A DNA stretch of 64,000 bases, taken from assembly GCF_023243115.1 (NCBI RefSeq), contig NZ_CP085081.1, positions 1,302,001 through 1,366,000 on the forward strand, in the 5' to 3' direction. A program made the position numbers and the translations under genes. Below the pieces are notes generated by a model. It did not search any database. It was not told where the DNA came from and was given only the letters and a program-made list of their open reading frames with translations. The stretch comes from Sediminicoccus sp. KRV36. Lineage in GTDB: Bacteria > Pseudomonadota > Alphaproteobacteria > Acetobacterales > Acetobacteraceae. Of this stretch, positions 53,975 through 63,799 are shown in pieces; within the stretch, counting starts at the first letter, position 1; each line of letters opens with the position of its first letter.

Positions 53975-54185
53975 GGCTGATCTGAACAAGGCGAGCGATG
54001 ACGGGCAACCTGCCGGCTTGCGGCCATGCGCGCCAGCGCCGCGCCATGGCGCTTGTCCGCCCCCATCCGGGCGCCCGCCTGACGAAAGAAGCATCAGTGC
54101 AAACGGAAGTGTCTGAACGGATAAAGCTGTTTGAAAATCAATAGGCCAGAGATTTTTCCATGAGCCCTTGCGAGCGGAGCAACCT

Positions 54186-54503
54186 CTAGGTCTTGGGGCC
54201 GGCTTCCGGGCGCGGCAGGTCGCGGAAATAGGGGATGACCTCCCCCTGGAGCTTCATGGTCAGCGGAAGCCCATTGCGGCCCACCTGCTTGCCCATGATG
54301 AGGCGGACCCAGCCCTCGCTCACGCAATACTCATCCACATTGGTGCGCTCGACGCCCTTGAAGATGATGCCCACGCCGCGCTCCAGTGCCTTGGCGTCAT
54401 GGAACGGGCTTTTCGGATCGGCCGCGAGGCGATCGGGCGGGGTGTCGAGGGGCGTCTCGGGGGGCGTCTCGGGGGACATATCGGGTGGGGATGCGTCGGA
54501 CAT
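54186..54503 (-). CDS. DUF3297 family protein
   Basis: 105 residues. The C-terminal 80 residues are DUF3297: [68 protein letters not shown]. The first 22 residues are a Pro/Thr/Asp-rich repeat ([15 protein letters not shown]) encoded by imperfect 12-15-base direct repeats at 54436-54483. Function of the family is unknown. Divergent from hutU, 87 bases between starts. Confidence 0.88.
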   Translation of the reverse strand: MSDASPPDMSPETPPETPLDTPPDRLAADPKSPFHDAKALERGVGIIFKGVERTNVDEYCVSEGWVRLIMGKQVGRNGLPLTMKLQGEVIPYFRDLPRPEAGPKT

Positions 54504-54590
54504 GGGCGCTTCCTAGACCCATTCGGGGGAAATTGGCCAGCGAGGCGGGTTGCCCTTATGTCTGGGCCATCAACCAGAACCGGTGCCGCC

Positions 54591-56255
54591 ATGACCCGTT
54601 TCCGCAATGCTCCCGCCATCCGCAGCCCGCGCGGCCTGGACATCACCTGCCGCCAATGGACCACCGAGGCGGCGATGCGCATGCTGATGAACAACCTGGA
54701 TGACGAGGTGGCGGAACGCCCGGGCGAACTCGTCGTCTATGGCGGCATCGGCCGCGCGGCGCGCGACTGGGACAGCTATGAGCGCATCGTTGCCAGTCTG
54801 AAGACGCTGGAGGCCGACCAGACGCTCTGCGTGCAATCGGGCAAGCCGGTCGGCGTGTTCCGGACCCATGCGGATGCGCCCCGCGTGCTGATCGCCAACT
54901 CGAACCTGGTGCCGGCCTGGGCGAATTGGCAGCATTTCAACGAGCTCGATCGCAAGGGTCTCATGATGTACGGCCAGATGACGGCCGGTTCCTGGATCTA
55001 CATCGGCAGCCAGGGGATCGTGCAGGGCACCTACGAAACCTTCGTGGAGGCCGGCCGCCAGCATTTCGGCGGCTCGCTCGCCGGGCGCTGGATCCTGACG
55101 GGCGGCTTGGGCGGCATGGGCGGGGCGCAGCCCTTGGCCGGGGTGTTTGCCGGCGCCTCCGTGCTGGCGGTGGAGTGCCAGCCCAGCAGCATCGAGAAGC
55201 GGCTGCAGACCAAATATCTGGACTACCGTGCCGATGACCTCGACGCCGCACTCGACATGATCCGCACGGCCTGCGCCGAGAAGCGCGCCATCAGCGTCGG
55301 CCTGCTCGGCAACGCCGCCGAGATCTTCCCCGAATTGGTGCGGCGCGGCGTGGTGCCCGACATCGTGACCGACCAGACCTCGGCGCATGATCCGGGCAAT
55401 GGCTACATGCCCGCTGGCTGGACCCTCGCCGAGTGGCAGGCGAAGCGCGAGAGCGATCCGGCGGCTGTCTATGCCGCGGCCAAGCGCAGCATGGTGCAGC
55501 ATGTGCAGGCCATGCTGGATTTCCAGAAGATGGGTGCCGCCGTGCTGGATTACGGCAACAACATCCGCCAGATGGCGAAGGATGAGGGCCTGGCCAATGC
55601 CTTCGATTTCCCGGGCTTCGTGCCGGCCTATATCCGCCCGCTGTTCTGCCGCGGGATCGGCCCCTTCCGCTGGGCGGCGCTGAGCGGCAACCCGGACGAC
55701 ATCGCAAAAACCGATGCCAAGGTGCGCGAGCTGATGCCGCATGACACGCATCTGCACCAATGGCTCGACATGGCGAAGCAGCGCATCGCCTTTCAGGGCC
55801 TGCCCGCGCGCATCTGCTGGGTGGGCCTGGGTGATCGGCACCGCATCGGCCTCGCCTTCAACGAGATGGTGGCGGCGGGCGAGATCGGCCCCGTGGTGAT
55901 CGGCCGCGACCATCTGGATTCCGGCAGCGTGGCCAGCCCCAACCGCGAGACGGAGGCGATGCTGGATGGCTCGGACGCCGTTTCCGACTGGCCGCTGCTG
56001 AATGCGCTGCTCAACACCGCGAGCGGCGCCACCTGGGTCTCGCTGCATCATGGCGGCGGCGTCGGCATGGGCTATTCGCAGCATGCGGGCATGGTGATCG
56101 TGGCCGATGGCACGCCCGATGCCGCGCGCCGCCTGGCCCGCGTGCTCTGGAATGACCCGGCGACGGGTGTCATGCGCCATGCCGATGCGGGCTATGACAT
56201 CGCGCTCGATTGCGCGCGGGAACAGGGGCTGGATCTGCCTGCCATCCTGAAATAG
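54591..56255 (+). CDS. hutU: Urocanate hydratase
   Basis: 554 residues, normal length. NAD-dependent hydration of urocanate to imidazolonepropionate in histidine degradation. [20 protein letters not shown] at the start; [18 protein letters not shown] (NAD loop, about 165-182); [61 protein letters not shown] with the conserved cysteine (about 349); [19 protein letters not shown] near the end. An ATG at 54558 would add 11 residues. No other hut gene lies in the window; the next gene, a glycosyltransferase, is unrelated. Confidence 0.95.
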   Translation: MTRFRNAPAIRSPRGLDITCRQWTTEAAMRMLMNNLDDEVAERPGELVVYGGIGRAARDWDSYERIVASLKTLEADQTLCVQSGKPVGVFRTHADAPRVLIANSNLVPAWANWQHFNELDRKGLMMYGQMTAGSWIYIGSQGIVQGTYETFVEAGRQHFGGSLAGRWILTGGLGGMGGAQPLAGVFAGASVLAVECQPSSIEKRLQTKYLDYRADDLDAALDMIRTACAEKRAISVGLLGNAAEIFPELVRRGVVPDIVTDQTSAHDPGNGYMPAGWTLAEWQAKRESDPAAVYAAAKRSMVQHVQAMLDFQKMGAAVLDYGNNIRQMAKDEGLANAFDFPGFVPAYIRPLFCRGIGPFRWAALSGNPDDIAKTDAKVRELMPHDTHLHQWLDMAKQRIAFQGLPARICWVGLGDRHRIGLAFNEMVAAGEIGPVVIGRDHLDSGSVASPNRETEAMLDGSDAVSDWPLLNALLNTASGATWVSLHHGGGVGMGYSQHAGMVIVADGTPDAARRLARVLWNDPATGVMRHADAGYDIALDCAREQGLDLPAILK

Positions 56256-56265
56256 CCCGCTGCCA

Positions 56266-57525
56266 ATGCAGATCCTGTTTCTCCATCAGAACTTCCCGGG
56301 GCAGTATCGCCACTTGGCCAGCGCCATGGCGGCCCGAAAGGGCACTAGCGTCGTGGCACTCGGGCAGAATGAAACGCCGATCATCCCCGGCATCACCCAG
56401 CTGCGCTACAAACCGCCCGAGCCCGGCAAGACCACGCCCCACCCCTATCTGGTGCGCACCGAGGGCCATATCAGGCATGGTCAGGCCGCCGCCCGTGCGG
56501 CGCTGCAACTGCGCGACAAGGGCTTCCGCCCCGACCTGATCTGCGCGCATCCCGGCTGGGGCGAGGGGCTTTTCCTGCGCGACGTCTTTCCAGACGCCAA
56601 GATGATTTTCTACTGGGAGTATTTCTTCCAGTCCAAGGGTGGCGATATCGGCTTTGATCCGCCTGGCGTTGCCGTCAGCCTCGATGAGGCGGCGCGGACA
56701 CGGGTGCAGAACACCATCCAGCTCATCCAGCTCGAAGCCGCCGACTGGGGCGTTTCACCGACGCGCTGGCAATGGTCCCGCTATCCGGAATGGGCGCGCA
56801 GCCGCATCTCGGTGATCCATGAGGGCATTGATACCGCCATCGCGACACCCGGGGGGGTGGCGGAATACCGCCTGCCGGATGGCCGCCTGCTGACGCGCGA
56901 GGATGAGGTGGTGACCTATGTCGCGCGCAACCTGGAGCCGTATCGCGGCTTCCCGCAATTCATGCGCGCGCTGCCCGCCTTGCAACGGCTCCGGCCCCAG
57001 CTGCAGGTTGTGGTCGTGGGCAGCGACGGCGTCTCCTACGGCCGCCCGCCGGCCGAGGGCGGAAGCTGGCGGGAGGTGATGCTGCGGGAGATGGAGGGGA
57101 AGATCGACCTCTCACGCGTGCACTTCGTGGGGCGGGTGCCCTATGGGCAATTGCTCAGCCTTTTTCGGTTGACCCGCGTGCATCTCTATCTGACCTACCC
57201 CTTTGTCCTGTCATGGTCCATGTTGGATGCCATGGCATGTGGGGCCGCCATCCTGGGCTCGGCAACGCCGCCGGTGCTGGAGGTCATCGAGGATGGCGTG
57301 AATGGCCGGCTGGTGGATTTCTTCGACCACGCGGCGATGGCCGAAAAACTGGCCGGCATGCTGGCCGATCCCGAGAGCCAGGTCCCCATCAAGGCAGCCG
57401 CGCGGCAGCATGTGCTGGCGCATTACGACCTGGCGCGGGTCTGCCTGCCGCAGCAAATCGCCATGCTGGATGCCGTCGCGGCGGGCAGGATGCAACCCGA
57501 GCCGGCCGTCTCCTTGCCGGCCTGA
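56266..57525 (+). CDS. Glycosyltransferase, GT4 type
   Basis: 419 residues. GT-B fold. Start MQILFLHQNFPGQYRHLASAM matches a group of GT4 proteins with a HQNFPGQ opening; the N-half contains ICAHPGWGEGLFLRDVFPDAK and FYWEYFF. The C-terminal half binds the nucleotide sugar: TYVARNLEPYRGFPQFMRALP, VVVVGSDGVSYG, VHFVGRVPYGQLLSLF and YPFVLSWSMLDAMACGAAILGS (the E-x7-E region is changed, with VLEVIEDGVNGRLVDF following). No membrane helix. Acceptor and sugar unknown. The downstream gene is a low-GC sulfotransferase on the opposite strand, which may modify the same glycan; this is inference. Confidence 0.87.
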   Translation: MQILFLHQNFPGQYRHLASAMAARKGTSVVALGQNETPIIPGITQLRYKPPEPGKTTPHPYLVRTEGHIRHGQAAARAALQLRDKGFRPDLICAHPGWGEGLFLRDVFPDAKMIFYWEYFFQSKGGDIGFDPPGVAVSLDEAARTRVQNTIQLIQLEAADWGVSPTRWQWSRYPEWARSRISVIHEGIDTAIATPGGVAEYRLPDGRLLTREDEVVTYVARNLEPYRGFPQFMRALPALQRLRPQLQVVVVGSDGVSYGRPPAEGGSWREVMLREMEGKIDLSRVHFVGRVPYGQLLSLFRLTRVHLYLTYPFVLSWSMLDAMACGAAILGSATPPVLEVIEDGVNGRLVDFFDHAAMAEKLAGMLADPESQVPIKAAARQHVLAHYDLARVCLPQQIAMLDAVAAGRMQPEPAVSLPA

Positions 57526-57568
57526 GGTAAAAAGCGCCCCGCGCGCGGGTCAGGTTCAATCGCCAAGG

Positions 57569-58330
57569 TCAATCGTAGGTGTGGGCGACCCTGGGATCAT
57601 CCATGCGGCGGAGGAAGTCCAGGAACCAGGCGTAGCGCTTGTTGAGCACCCGGATCGTCTCCGGCTGCAATTCGACCTTGTGCCGCCCGGGGGCCGTGTC
57701 CGCGCCACTCAGGGGATGCCCGACCCAATTCGGATTGGCGGTCGCTCCCCCGGCGTTTTCCCGCGCGATGGCCTGGCGCTGCTTGCGCCCCCAATCCGAG
57801 GGCGCCACGCCCAGAAATTCCGAAATCCGCGCGATCACCTCGTCAAAATGCAGGCAATACATGGCGTAGCCGGTGAAGATGCGATCAGGTGGTGCAATGC
57901 GACGGGCGGCTTCAAAAAAACCCTTGAGCATCTGGCGGTTATCATAGCGCAGGGCGAAGGCGTCGATGCCCTCCTTGGCGGCGAGTTCGTGGCGTCGCTG
58001 CTTTTCTTCCGCTGTTTCATGATGGTTTGGATGGCTGAATTGCCAATGGAATTGATTGCAGATCAAATCTCTTGGGTCCCGCGCATTCAGTATGAAGCGA
58101 TAATTGGCAAAATTCATGTTGTGGTTGAAATACTGTGGAGTATTATGGAGGATCAGTGCGTCATGCTCAGGCGGAGATTCGTGCATGAGGTCTTTCAGGC
58201 GACGGTTCTCGTGAAACGTCTCAAGCCATTTCTCACGGCGGTATTGACGCCGTGCGATTGCGTTGATGGCGCGCAGCTGTGACCCCGTCGCACTGGTCGG
58301 GGTGGAGAGAAAAATGACGCTTCTAGCCAT
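57569..58330 (-). CDS. Sulfotransferase-family protein
   Basis: 253 residues from the ATG at 58330. PAPS-dependent sulfotransferase fold: 5-prime-phosphosulfate loop FLSTPTSATGSQLRAI (about 8-23) and 3-prime-phosphate region YRFILNARDPRDLICNQFHW (about 75-94); the C-terminal half has YAMYCLHFDEVIARISEFLG and a conserved-looking RKQRQAI. The loop SATGS instead of SGTTW is unusual. Base composition is abnormal: 58021-58260 is about 48% G+C by hand count while neighbours are near 68-70%, so the gene is probably acquired. Divergent from the ABC gene (203 bases). Confidence 0.78.
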   Translation of the reverse strand: MARSVIFLSTPTSATGSQLRAINAIARRQYRREKWLETFHENRRLKDLMHESPPEHDALILHNTPQYFNHNMNFANYRFILNARDPRDLICNQFHWQFSHPNHHETAEEKQRRHELAAKEGIDAFALRYDNRQMLKGFFEAARRIAPPDRIFTGYAMYCLHFDEVIARISEFLGVAPSDWGRKQRQAIARENAGGATANPNWVGHPLSGADTAPGRHKVELQPETIRVLNKRYAWFLDFLRRMDDPRVAHTYD

Positions 58331-58533
58331 GTCCAATATCACGTGCCTGATCGAAACTCGCGGCGGCTGCCACATCTGCTCTCATGCCGGGCGCGTTTTC
58401 GCCCGGGGCTGAACATCCAGGCCGGGCTTGCGGCCACGATGGCGGGTTCCCCCCGCCGGCATGCGAAGTCTTTGCGAGATTACGTGTTCCATGACGCGAT
58501 GGACAGAGCCGCTGTGCCACCCCACAAAGCGGC

Positions 58534-59634
58534 ATGAGCCTCATTCTCTCCGATATCCGCCACCGCTATGGCGAGCGTGAAGTGCTGCGCGGCATCACCA
58601 TCGCCGTGGCAAAGGGCGAGATCGTCTGCCTGCTTGGCCCCTCCGGGGATGGCAAGACCACGCTGCTGCGCCTCGTGGCCGGGCTTGAGCACTTGCAGCA
58701 GGGCCGCATCGAGCTCGATGGCCGGGTTCTGGCCGAACCTGGCCAGGAAGTCCCGCCCGAGCAGCGCCATGTCGGGTTCGTGTTCCAGGATTACGCGCTG
58801 TTCCCGCATCTGACCGTGCAGGAAAACGTGGCCTTCGGATTGCGCGGCACCCCCAAGGGCGATCGCGTCTGGCGCGTGGCCGAGGCATTGGCCCGTGTCG
58901 GGCTCGAAGCCTTTGCCAGCGCCTGGCCGCACCAGCTTTCGGGCGGGCAGCAGCAGCGTGTCGCCCTGGCCCGGGCGCTGGCGCCGCGGCCACAGGTGCT
59001 GCTGCTGGATGAGGCCTTCGCCAGCCTGGATGCCCGGCTGCGCGAACAGGTGCGCGATGACACGCTGCATGTGCTGCAGGAGGCGGGGATCCCCGCCCTG
59101 ATCGTCACGCATGACGCCGAGGAAGCGATGTTCATGGCCGACCGCATCGCCCTGATGCGGGAAGGGCAATTGGTGCAGCTGGGCACACCGGAGCAGCTCT
59201 ATCTCCAGCCGGCGGACCCCTTCGTCGCCACCTTCCTGGGCGAGGTGAACCGGCTGCCCGCCCGGATTCGGGAGGGCTGCGCCGTCAGCGTCATCGGCCA
59301 GGCCCCGGCCGGTGGCCTGCCGGAGGGGAGTGCCGCGGAATTGCTGCTCCGCCCCGAGGGGCTGCGCGTCCTGCCCGCCGGGACCGAGGGCACCACCCCG
59401 GCCGAGGTCGAGGCCTGCCGCCTGCTCGGCGCCACCACCCTGGTCCACATGGCCGTCGCGGATGGCGAGGGCGGTGTGCTGCATCTCCACGCGCGGCTGC
59501 CGCCCGGAGCGACCCTGGTGCGCGGGCAGATGGTGGGGGTGACGCTCGATCCGGGCCGCGCCTTTGCATTTTTGCGGGCCCAGGGGGGCGTCCAGGGTGG
59601 CTCACAGGGTGCAAGTGAGCAGGTGAACGCCTAG
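58534..59634 (+). CDS. ABC transporter ATP-binding protein (Fe3+/spermidine/sulfate PotA-like type)
   Basis: 366 residues. Walker A LLGPSGDGKTTLLRLVAG (about 33-50), Q-loop FVFQDYALFPHLTV, signature HQLSGGQQQRVALARALAP (about 133-151), Walker B VLLLDEAFASLDARLRE, H-loop LIVTHDAEEAMFMADRI. C-terminal TOBE-type domain (LLLRPEGLRVL, LVRGQMVGVTLDPGRAFAF). The tail is Gly/Gln-rich. No permease or binding protein is adjacent on either side. By similarity of the ATPase plus TOBE arrangement it belongs with FbpC/PotA importers; substrate unknown. Followed 72 bases later by tatB. Confidence 0.9.
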   Translation: MSLILSDIRHRYGEREVLRGITIAVAKGEIVCLLGPSGDGKTTLLRLVAGLEHLQQGRIELDGRVLAEPGQEVPPEQRHVGFVFQDYALFPHLTVQENVAFGLRGTPKGDRVWRVAEALARVGLEAFASAWPHQLSGGQQQRVALARALAPRPQVLLLDEAFASLDARLREQVRDDTLHVLQEAGIPALIVTHDAEEAMFMADRIALMREGQLVQLGTPEQLYLQPADPFVATFLGEVNRLPARIREGCAVSVIGQAPAGGLPEGSAAELLLRPEGLRVLPAGTEGTTPAEVEACRLLGATTLVHMAVADGEGGVLHLHARLPPGATLVRGQMVGVTLDPGRAFAFLRAQGGVQGGSQGASEQVNA

Positions 59635-59706
59635 ATTGCAGGGGCCGCATTGGCGGCAAGCCGGCCTGCTGGTATCCAGGGCCGCTGAAACCGTATTGGG
59701 GATGGG

Positions 59707-60351
59707 ATGCTCGACCTCGCCTGGTCCGAGATTTTGTTGATCGCCGTTGTGGCGCTGGTGGTGATCGGGCCCAAGGACCTGCCCGGCGCCATTCGCGGAA
59801 TCGCGGACCTCATCAAGACCGGCAAGCGCAAGCTGGCCAGCTTCCAGCAGCAGGCCGATGAATTGGTGCGCGAGGCCAAGCTCGACGACGTCCGCAACCA
59901 GATTGCCGATGTGAAGGGCGCGCTCAACGAGATCCGCAATTTCGACCTGAAGGGCGAGATCACCAAGGCCGTGGATGGCGATGGCACGCTGACCAAGACC
60001 TTCTCCGACAACCCCCTGGGCAACACTGGGGGCAGCAGCACGCCGGCCTGGACCCCGCCGCCCACCGCGCGCGATACGCCCGACGCGCCCGCGATGATCC
60101 CGCCGCAGACCATGGCGCCCTACAAGGCGCCCGATCCTCTGCCGACGCCGCCGGCGCCGGACATGCCCTCCTTTGTTCCGCCCTCGACGCCAGCGCCCGT
60201 GAATGTCGCGCCGCCGCCCGTGGCGGCCGTGCCTGGTGTGCCTGCCGAGCCTGTCATATCCGAAGCCCAGGCGCCGGCCCCTCCCGCGTCCACGACACCC
60301 GAGCCTGCAAATCACGCGCCCGCGGCCCCGGCCGCGGCCAAGATCGTCTGA
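59707..60351 (+). CDS. tatB: Sec-independent protein translocase subunit TatB
   Basis: 214 residues. N-terminal membrane helix MLDLAWSEILLIAVVALVVIG ending in GPKDLP (hinge), amphipathic helix AIRGIADLIKTGKRKLASFQ, then a cytoplasmic coiled segment and a long Pro/Ala-rich tail (about 110-205). The E-ILL-x-VVALVV-GPKDLP pattern and the following tatC decide for TatB rather than TatA. No tatA gene precedes it within the window, though it may lie elsewhere; the immediate upstream gene is the ABC ATPase. Confidence 0.95.
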   Translation: MLDLAWSEILLIAVVALVVIGPKDLPGAIRGIADLIKTGKRKLASFQQQADELVREAKLDDVRNQIADVKGALNEIRNFDLKGEITKAVDGDGTLTKTFSDNPLGNTGGSSTPAWTPPPTARDTPDAPAMIPPQTMAPYKAPDPLPTPPAPDMPSFVPPSTPAPVNVAPPPVAAVPGVPAEPVISEAQAPAPPASTTPEPANHAPAAPAAAKIV

Positions 60352-60358
60352 GGCCGCC

Positions 60359-61156
60359 TTGTCCAACACCGCGCAAGACGAAGATCCCATCAACGACAAG
60401 CCGATGCCGCTGATCGAGCATCTGATGGAGTTGCGCCAGCGGCTCCTGTGGTCGGTCGGCGCGTTCTTCATCGCCTTCGCCGTCTGCTATTATTTCAGCA
60501 CGAATATCTATGGCTTCCTGGCGCAGCCGCTCGCGAATGTCCTGTTCGAGCAGGGCGGTGGCGACCGGCGGATGATCTTCACCGCGCTGTATGAGGCCTT
60601 TTTCACCTATCTGAAGGTGGCCTTCTTCGGCGCCATCTTCTTCTCCTTCCCGATCTGGGCGACGCAGCTGTGGCTGTTCATCGCGCCGGGACTGTACCGC
60701 TCCGAGAAGCGGACGATCATGCCCTTCCTCGTCGCCTCGCCCTTCCTGTTCCTGCTGGGTGCCGCGCTGGCCTATTACTTCATCTTCCCGCTGGCCTGGC
60801 ATTTCTTCATCAGCTTCGAGACGCCGGCCGGGGCCGGCACCGTACCGATCCAGCTGGAAGCCAAGGTCAGCGAGTATCTCTCGCTCGTCATGCACATGAT
60901 CCTGGCCTTTGGCATTGCCTTCCAGATGCCGGTCGGGCTGGTGCTGCTCTGCAAGGTCGGCATCCTGAATGTGCAGAGCCTGCGCAAGGGGCGGCGCTAT
61001 GCCATCGTCGGCATGTTCGTCGTCGCCGCCGTGATCACGCCGCCGGATGTGATCAGCCAGGTGGGTTTGGCGGTGCCGCTGATCCTGCTCTACGAGATCT
61101 CGATCCTGTTCGCGGCCTGGACCACGCCCAAGCCGCCGGAGGAGGAGAAGGCCTGA
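60359..61156 (+). CDS. tatC: Sec-independent protein translocase subunit TatC
   Basis: 265 residues, six membrane helices. Receptor for twin-arginine signal peptides. PLIEHLMELRQRLLWSVG at the start (TatC motif with the key E and R), then ALYEAFFTYLKVAFFGAIFF, GLYRSEKRTIMPFL and FGIAFQMPVGLVLLCK. Start is a TTG at 60359 with GAGG (60350-60353) 5 bases upstream; the ATG at 60404 would cut into the N-terminal tail. The stop codon overlaps the start of a possible 48-residue gene (TGATG). Confidence 0.95.
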   Translation: MSNTAQDEDPINDKPMPLIEHLMELRQRLLWSVGAFFIAFAVCYYFSTNIYGFLAQPLANVLFEQGGGDRRMIFTALYEAFFTYLKVAFFGAIFFSFPIWATQLWLFIAPGLYRSEKRTIMPFLVASPFLFLLGAALAYYFIFPLAWHFFISFETPAGAGTVPIQLEAKVSEYLSLVMHMILAFGIAFQMPVGLVLLCKVGILNVQSLRKGRRYAIVGMFVVAAVITPPDVISQVGLAVPLILLYEISILFAAWTTPKPPEEEKA

Positions 61157-61302
61157 TGCAGCCGGTGTATCGTGATGCGCGGCGCGGGGCCCCGGCCCCC
61201 GTCACCAATGCGCAATCGGCTGCGACGAACCGCGCGGATGGCACGTCGTCCAGCCATCATCCGGTTGGCGCATTCCTGCGCGGTCTTCCCAAGCTTTCGT
61301 GA
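61156..61302 (+). CDS. Possible 48-residue protein gene between tatC and serS
   Basis: ATG at 61156 shares a base with the tatC stop (TGATG), and the frame runs to a TGA ending at 61302, 12 bases before serS. The product (begins MQPVYRDARRGAPAPV, ends GAFLRGLPKLS) is polar, Ala/Arg/Ser-rich, without membrane segment or recognised domain. Support is the translational coupling geometry seen elsewhere in the window and that it fills the gap exactly; it could equally be spacer. Confidence 0.35.
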   Translation: MQPVYRDARRGAPAPVTNAQSAATNRADGTSSSHHPVGAFLRGLPKLS

Positions 61303-61314
61303 TCGGCCAGTTCC

Positions 61315-62574
61315 ATGCATGACATCAGGGCGGTGCGCGCCGATCCGGCGGCGTTTGACGCGGCGATGGCCCGGCGGGGGCTACCCGCCCAATCGGCCAT
61401 GCTGCTGGCGCTGGACGATGCCCGGCGCGAGGCGATCCGCGGGACGGAGGCAGCGCAGACCCGCCGCAACGAGTTGAGCCGCGATATCGGCGCCGCCATG
61501 AAGCGCGGCGACGCGGCCGAGGCCGAGCGTTTGAAGGCCGAGGTCGCGGCGATCCAGGAACGCGCCGCCTCCAACCTGCCCGCGATCCGTGAGGCGGAGC
61601 TGAATGCCGGCCTCGAAACCCTGCCCAATATCCTGGATGCCGATGTTCCCGAAGGCCGGGACGAAACCGCCAATGTCGTGATGCACCAGCATGGCGAGGC
61701 GCGCATCCCGAATTTCGAGGCGAGGCAGCATTTCGAACTCGGCGAAGCGCTCGGCCTGATGGATTTCGCCACCGCGACGCGGCTCTCCGGCAGCCGCTTC
61801 GTGGTGCTGAAAGGCGCGCTGGCCCGGCTGGAACGGGCACTCGGCCAATGGATGCTGGGCCTGCACACCGATACGCATGGCTATACCGAGGTGAACCCGC
61901 CCTTGCTGGTGAATGCTGCCGCGCTCTACGGCACGAGCCAATTGCCGAAATTCGAGGAAGACCTCTTCAAGGCGGGCGATCACTACCTGATCCCGACGGC
62001 CGAGGTGCCGCTGACCAACCTGGTGGCCGACCAGGTCATCCCCGAGCCGCTGGAGCCGCTGCGGTACACCGCGCTCACCCCCTGTTTCCGCAGCGAGGCG
62101 GGTAGCGCGGGGCGTGACACGCGCGGCATGCTGCGCCAGCACCAATTCTCCAAGGTCGAGATGGTTTCCGTCACGCGCCCCGAGGAGAGTGCGGCCGAGC
62201 ATGAGCGCATGACCGGCTGCGCCGAAGCGGTGCTGACCGCGCTCGGCCTGAGCTGGCGGCGGATGTTTCTCTGCGCGGGCGATACCGGCTTTGGTTCCGC
62301 GCGGACCTATGACCTCGAAGTCTGGCTGCCTGGCCAGAAGGCCTGGCGGGAGATTTCCTCCTGCTCCAATTGTCGTGATTTCCAGGCGCGGCGGATGAAA
62401 TCGCGCTTCAAGCGCGGCAAGGACATGGTCTTCCTGCACACGCTCAACGGTTCGGGCGTCGCGGTTGGCCGTGCCTTGATCGCGGTGATGGAAACCCACC
62501 AGCAGGCGGATGGCAGCATCCTCGTGCCGGAGGTGCTGCGGCCCTGGATGGGCACGGACATCATCCGCCGCTAG
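61315..62574 (+). CDS. serS: Seryl-tRNA synthetase
   Basis: 419 residues, normal length. Class II synthetase. N-terminal coiled-coil arm (about 30-100) that contacts tRNA-Ser ([20 protein letters not shown] ... [11 protein letters not shown]), motif 2 in [30 protein letters not shown] (about 255-285), motif 3 in [21 protein letters not shown] (about 378-398), and serine-site residues TAEVPLTNL and [16 protein letters not shown]. Its placement after tatBC is the common alphaproteobacterial arrangement. The last 14 bases overlap the end of the convergent AraC gene. Confidence 0.97.
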   Translation: MHDIRAVRADPAAFDAAMARRGLPAQSAMLLALDDARREAIRGTEAAQTRRNELSRDIGAAMKRGDAAEAERLKAEVAAIQERAASNLPAIREAELNAGLETLPNILDADVPEGRDETANVVMHQHGEARIPNFEARQHFELGEALGLMDFATATRLSGSRFVVLKGALARLERALGQWMLGLHTDTHGYTEVNPPLLVNAAALYGTSQLPKFEEDLFKAGDHYLIPTAEVPLTNLVADQVIPEPLEPLRYTALTPCFRSEAGSAGRDTRGMLRQHQFSKVEMVSVTRPEESAAEHERMTGCAEAVLTALGLSWRRMFLCAGDTGFGSARTYDLEVWLPGQKAWREISSCSNCRDFQARRMKSRFKRGKDMVFLHTLNGSGVAVGRALIAVMETHQQADGSILVPEVLRPWMGTDIIRR

Positions 62575-63649
62575 CCGGCATTCCGAAGGAGAGGCGCCGC
62601 AGCGCGCCGGCAAAGTCGCCGGCTGCCGCGTGTTGCGCCGTGCCGGGGGAAGCCGTGACCCATCCCGTGGCGGCGTTCATCCGCAGCGTGGTCGGCGAGT
62701 AGCCGAATTCGCGCCGGAAGGCCCGGCTGAAGGCGGAGGGGTCATAGAAGCCCACTGCCTCGGCGATGCGCAGCACGTCGCGGCGGTCTTCGGCATCGGC
62801 CAGGGCGCGGTGCGCAGCACCCAGGCGCTCGCTCTGGATGAAGCGGGCCACGCCGCCATACGGCTCGAACAACCGGTACAGCTGCGAGCGGGACATGCCG
62901 GCCAGGCGGCAAAGTCGCTCAGGGTCGAGCCGGGCCGAGGCGAGTTGGCCGCGGATGATCTGCCGCACCCGCCCCAGCCGCGCGCCGGCCAGCTGGGGGT
63001 CGCAGGGCGGCGCGCCGGCGGCGAGGCAGGCGGCCACCACGGCGCGCGTCGCCTCCGCGGCATGCGGCAGATCAGCCGAGGCCATGCCGGGCAGGCTCTC
63101 GGCCAGGGCTTCGATATAGCTGCCGAGCAGCCCCGCCATGGGGCCCTGCAACGGGGCCTCGCGCCGGGCATCCAGCGCGGCGCCGAGCTTGGGGAAGGCA
63201 TCCCGCGCCACGAAGAGGCACAGCCAATCCACCTCGGAGCGCTGGCCTTCCATCACCTGATCGAGCGAGAAGATATGCGGCTGGCCGGGCGGCACCCGCA
63301 TGTCGGCATCGCCGGCCTGGAGCGTATGGTGGCCCTTCCGCGCGATGTGGATGACCCAATGATCGAGGGAATCGCGGCGGATCTGCCGGGGCGTGCGGCG
63401 GAACCGGGTCGGTGGGGCCTGCACCGCACTGAGCGCGAAATGCCCGAAGGACCACATGCGGAAGCCGGCTCGATAGCCGGGCTCCGGCCCCAGCGCCTCG
63501 GTGATTTCCACCACGGAGCTGCAATGGTCGCGCCAGGCATCGAATTGCTGCGCGACCGGCAAGGCGGCGGTTGAGAACCCGACAGATGCCGGCGGCTTCT
63601 CCGGCGCATCGGTGGAGCGCGTTGAAGCTCCGGGGGGGTCGGATTGCAT
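62561..63649 (-). CDS. AraC-family transcriptional regulator
   Basis: 362 residues from the ATG at 63649 (a GTG two codons earlier is possible). C-terminal AraC/XylS double helix-turn-helix (about 230-330): [36 protein letters not shown] then [25 protein letters not shown]. The N-terminal part (about 30-200) fits an AraC-binding-2 type sensor domain, with [18 protein letters not shown] and [10 protein letters not shown]. Likely activates a catabolic or surface gene set; no regulated operon is obvious next to it. The region 63650-63799 upstream is the divergent promoter area shared with the glutaminase gene. Confidence 0.92.
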   Translation of the reverse strand: MQSDPPGASTRSTDAPEKPPASVGFSTAALPVAQQFDAWRDHCSSVVEITEALGPEPGYRAGFRMWSFGHFALSAVQAPPTRFRRTPRQIRRDSLDHWVIHIARKGHHTLQAGDADMRVPPGQPHIFSLDQVMEGQRSEVDWLCLFVARDAFPKLGAALDARREAPLQGPMAGLLGSYIEALAESLPGMASADLPHAAEATRAVVAACLAAGAPPCDPQLAGARLGRVRQIIRGQLASARLDPERLCRLAGMSRSQLYRLFEPYGGVARFIQSERLGAAHRALADAEDRRDVLRIAEAVGFYDPSAFSRAFRREFGYSPTTLRMNAATGWVTASPGTAQHAAAGDFAGALRRLSFGMPASGG

Positions 63650-63799
63650 GGCCACCGCAGGCTACCCGAAAACCCGTATTGCCGCATCTGCTTCCTTCCA
63701 GGGGCGCAAGATGTGCAAAGCCATGGGCGTGGGATTCCTGGCCCATGCACGGCCACGTCGATCCCGCTAGAAAGGGGCGGGAAGACCCTGGGGAACCGC

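Larger units (their letters stand above)
53666..54185. other. 520-base low-GC region without a supported protein gene; candidate non-coding RNA or regulatory region
   Basis: No reading frame here has convincing codon use. The interval 53761-53940 is about 49% G+C by hand count. It holds a 16-base palindrome (53782-53797), a strong hairpin (53943-53974) and an AT-rich stretch ending in ATTTTT (about 54150-54157). A tiny frame at 54160-54189 (10 codons) is too short to support. The region faces the ends of both flanking leftward genes' upstream and downstream sides, so a small RNA is possible. Confidence 0.35.

Noticed and set aside
53817..54116. Small frames in the low-GC block (53817-54116 plus strand, 53858-54094 and 53652-53876 minus strand)
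   Set aside because: No family resemblance, biased composition and no good start sites; treated as non-coding.
54168..54590. Upstream extension of hutU by about 140 codons
   Set aside because: It runs antisense through the DUF3297 gene; HutU proteins start at ITCRQW minus about 20 residues, matching 54591.
57541..57560. GGTTCAATCGCC as a tRNA T-loop
   Set aside because: No acceptor stem, anticodon arm or cloverleaf can be drawn around it.
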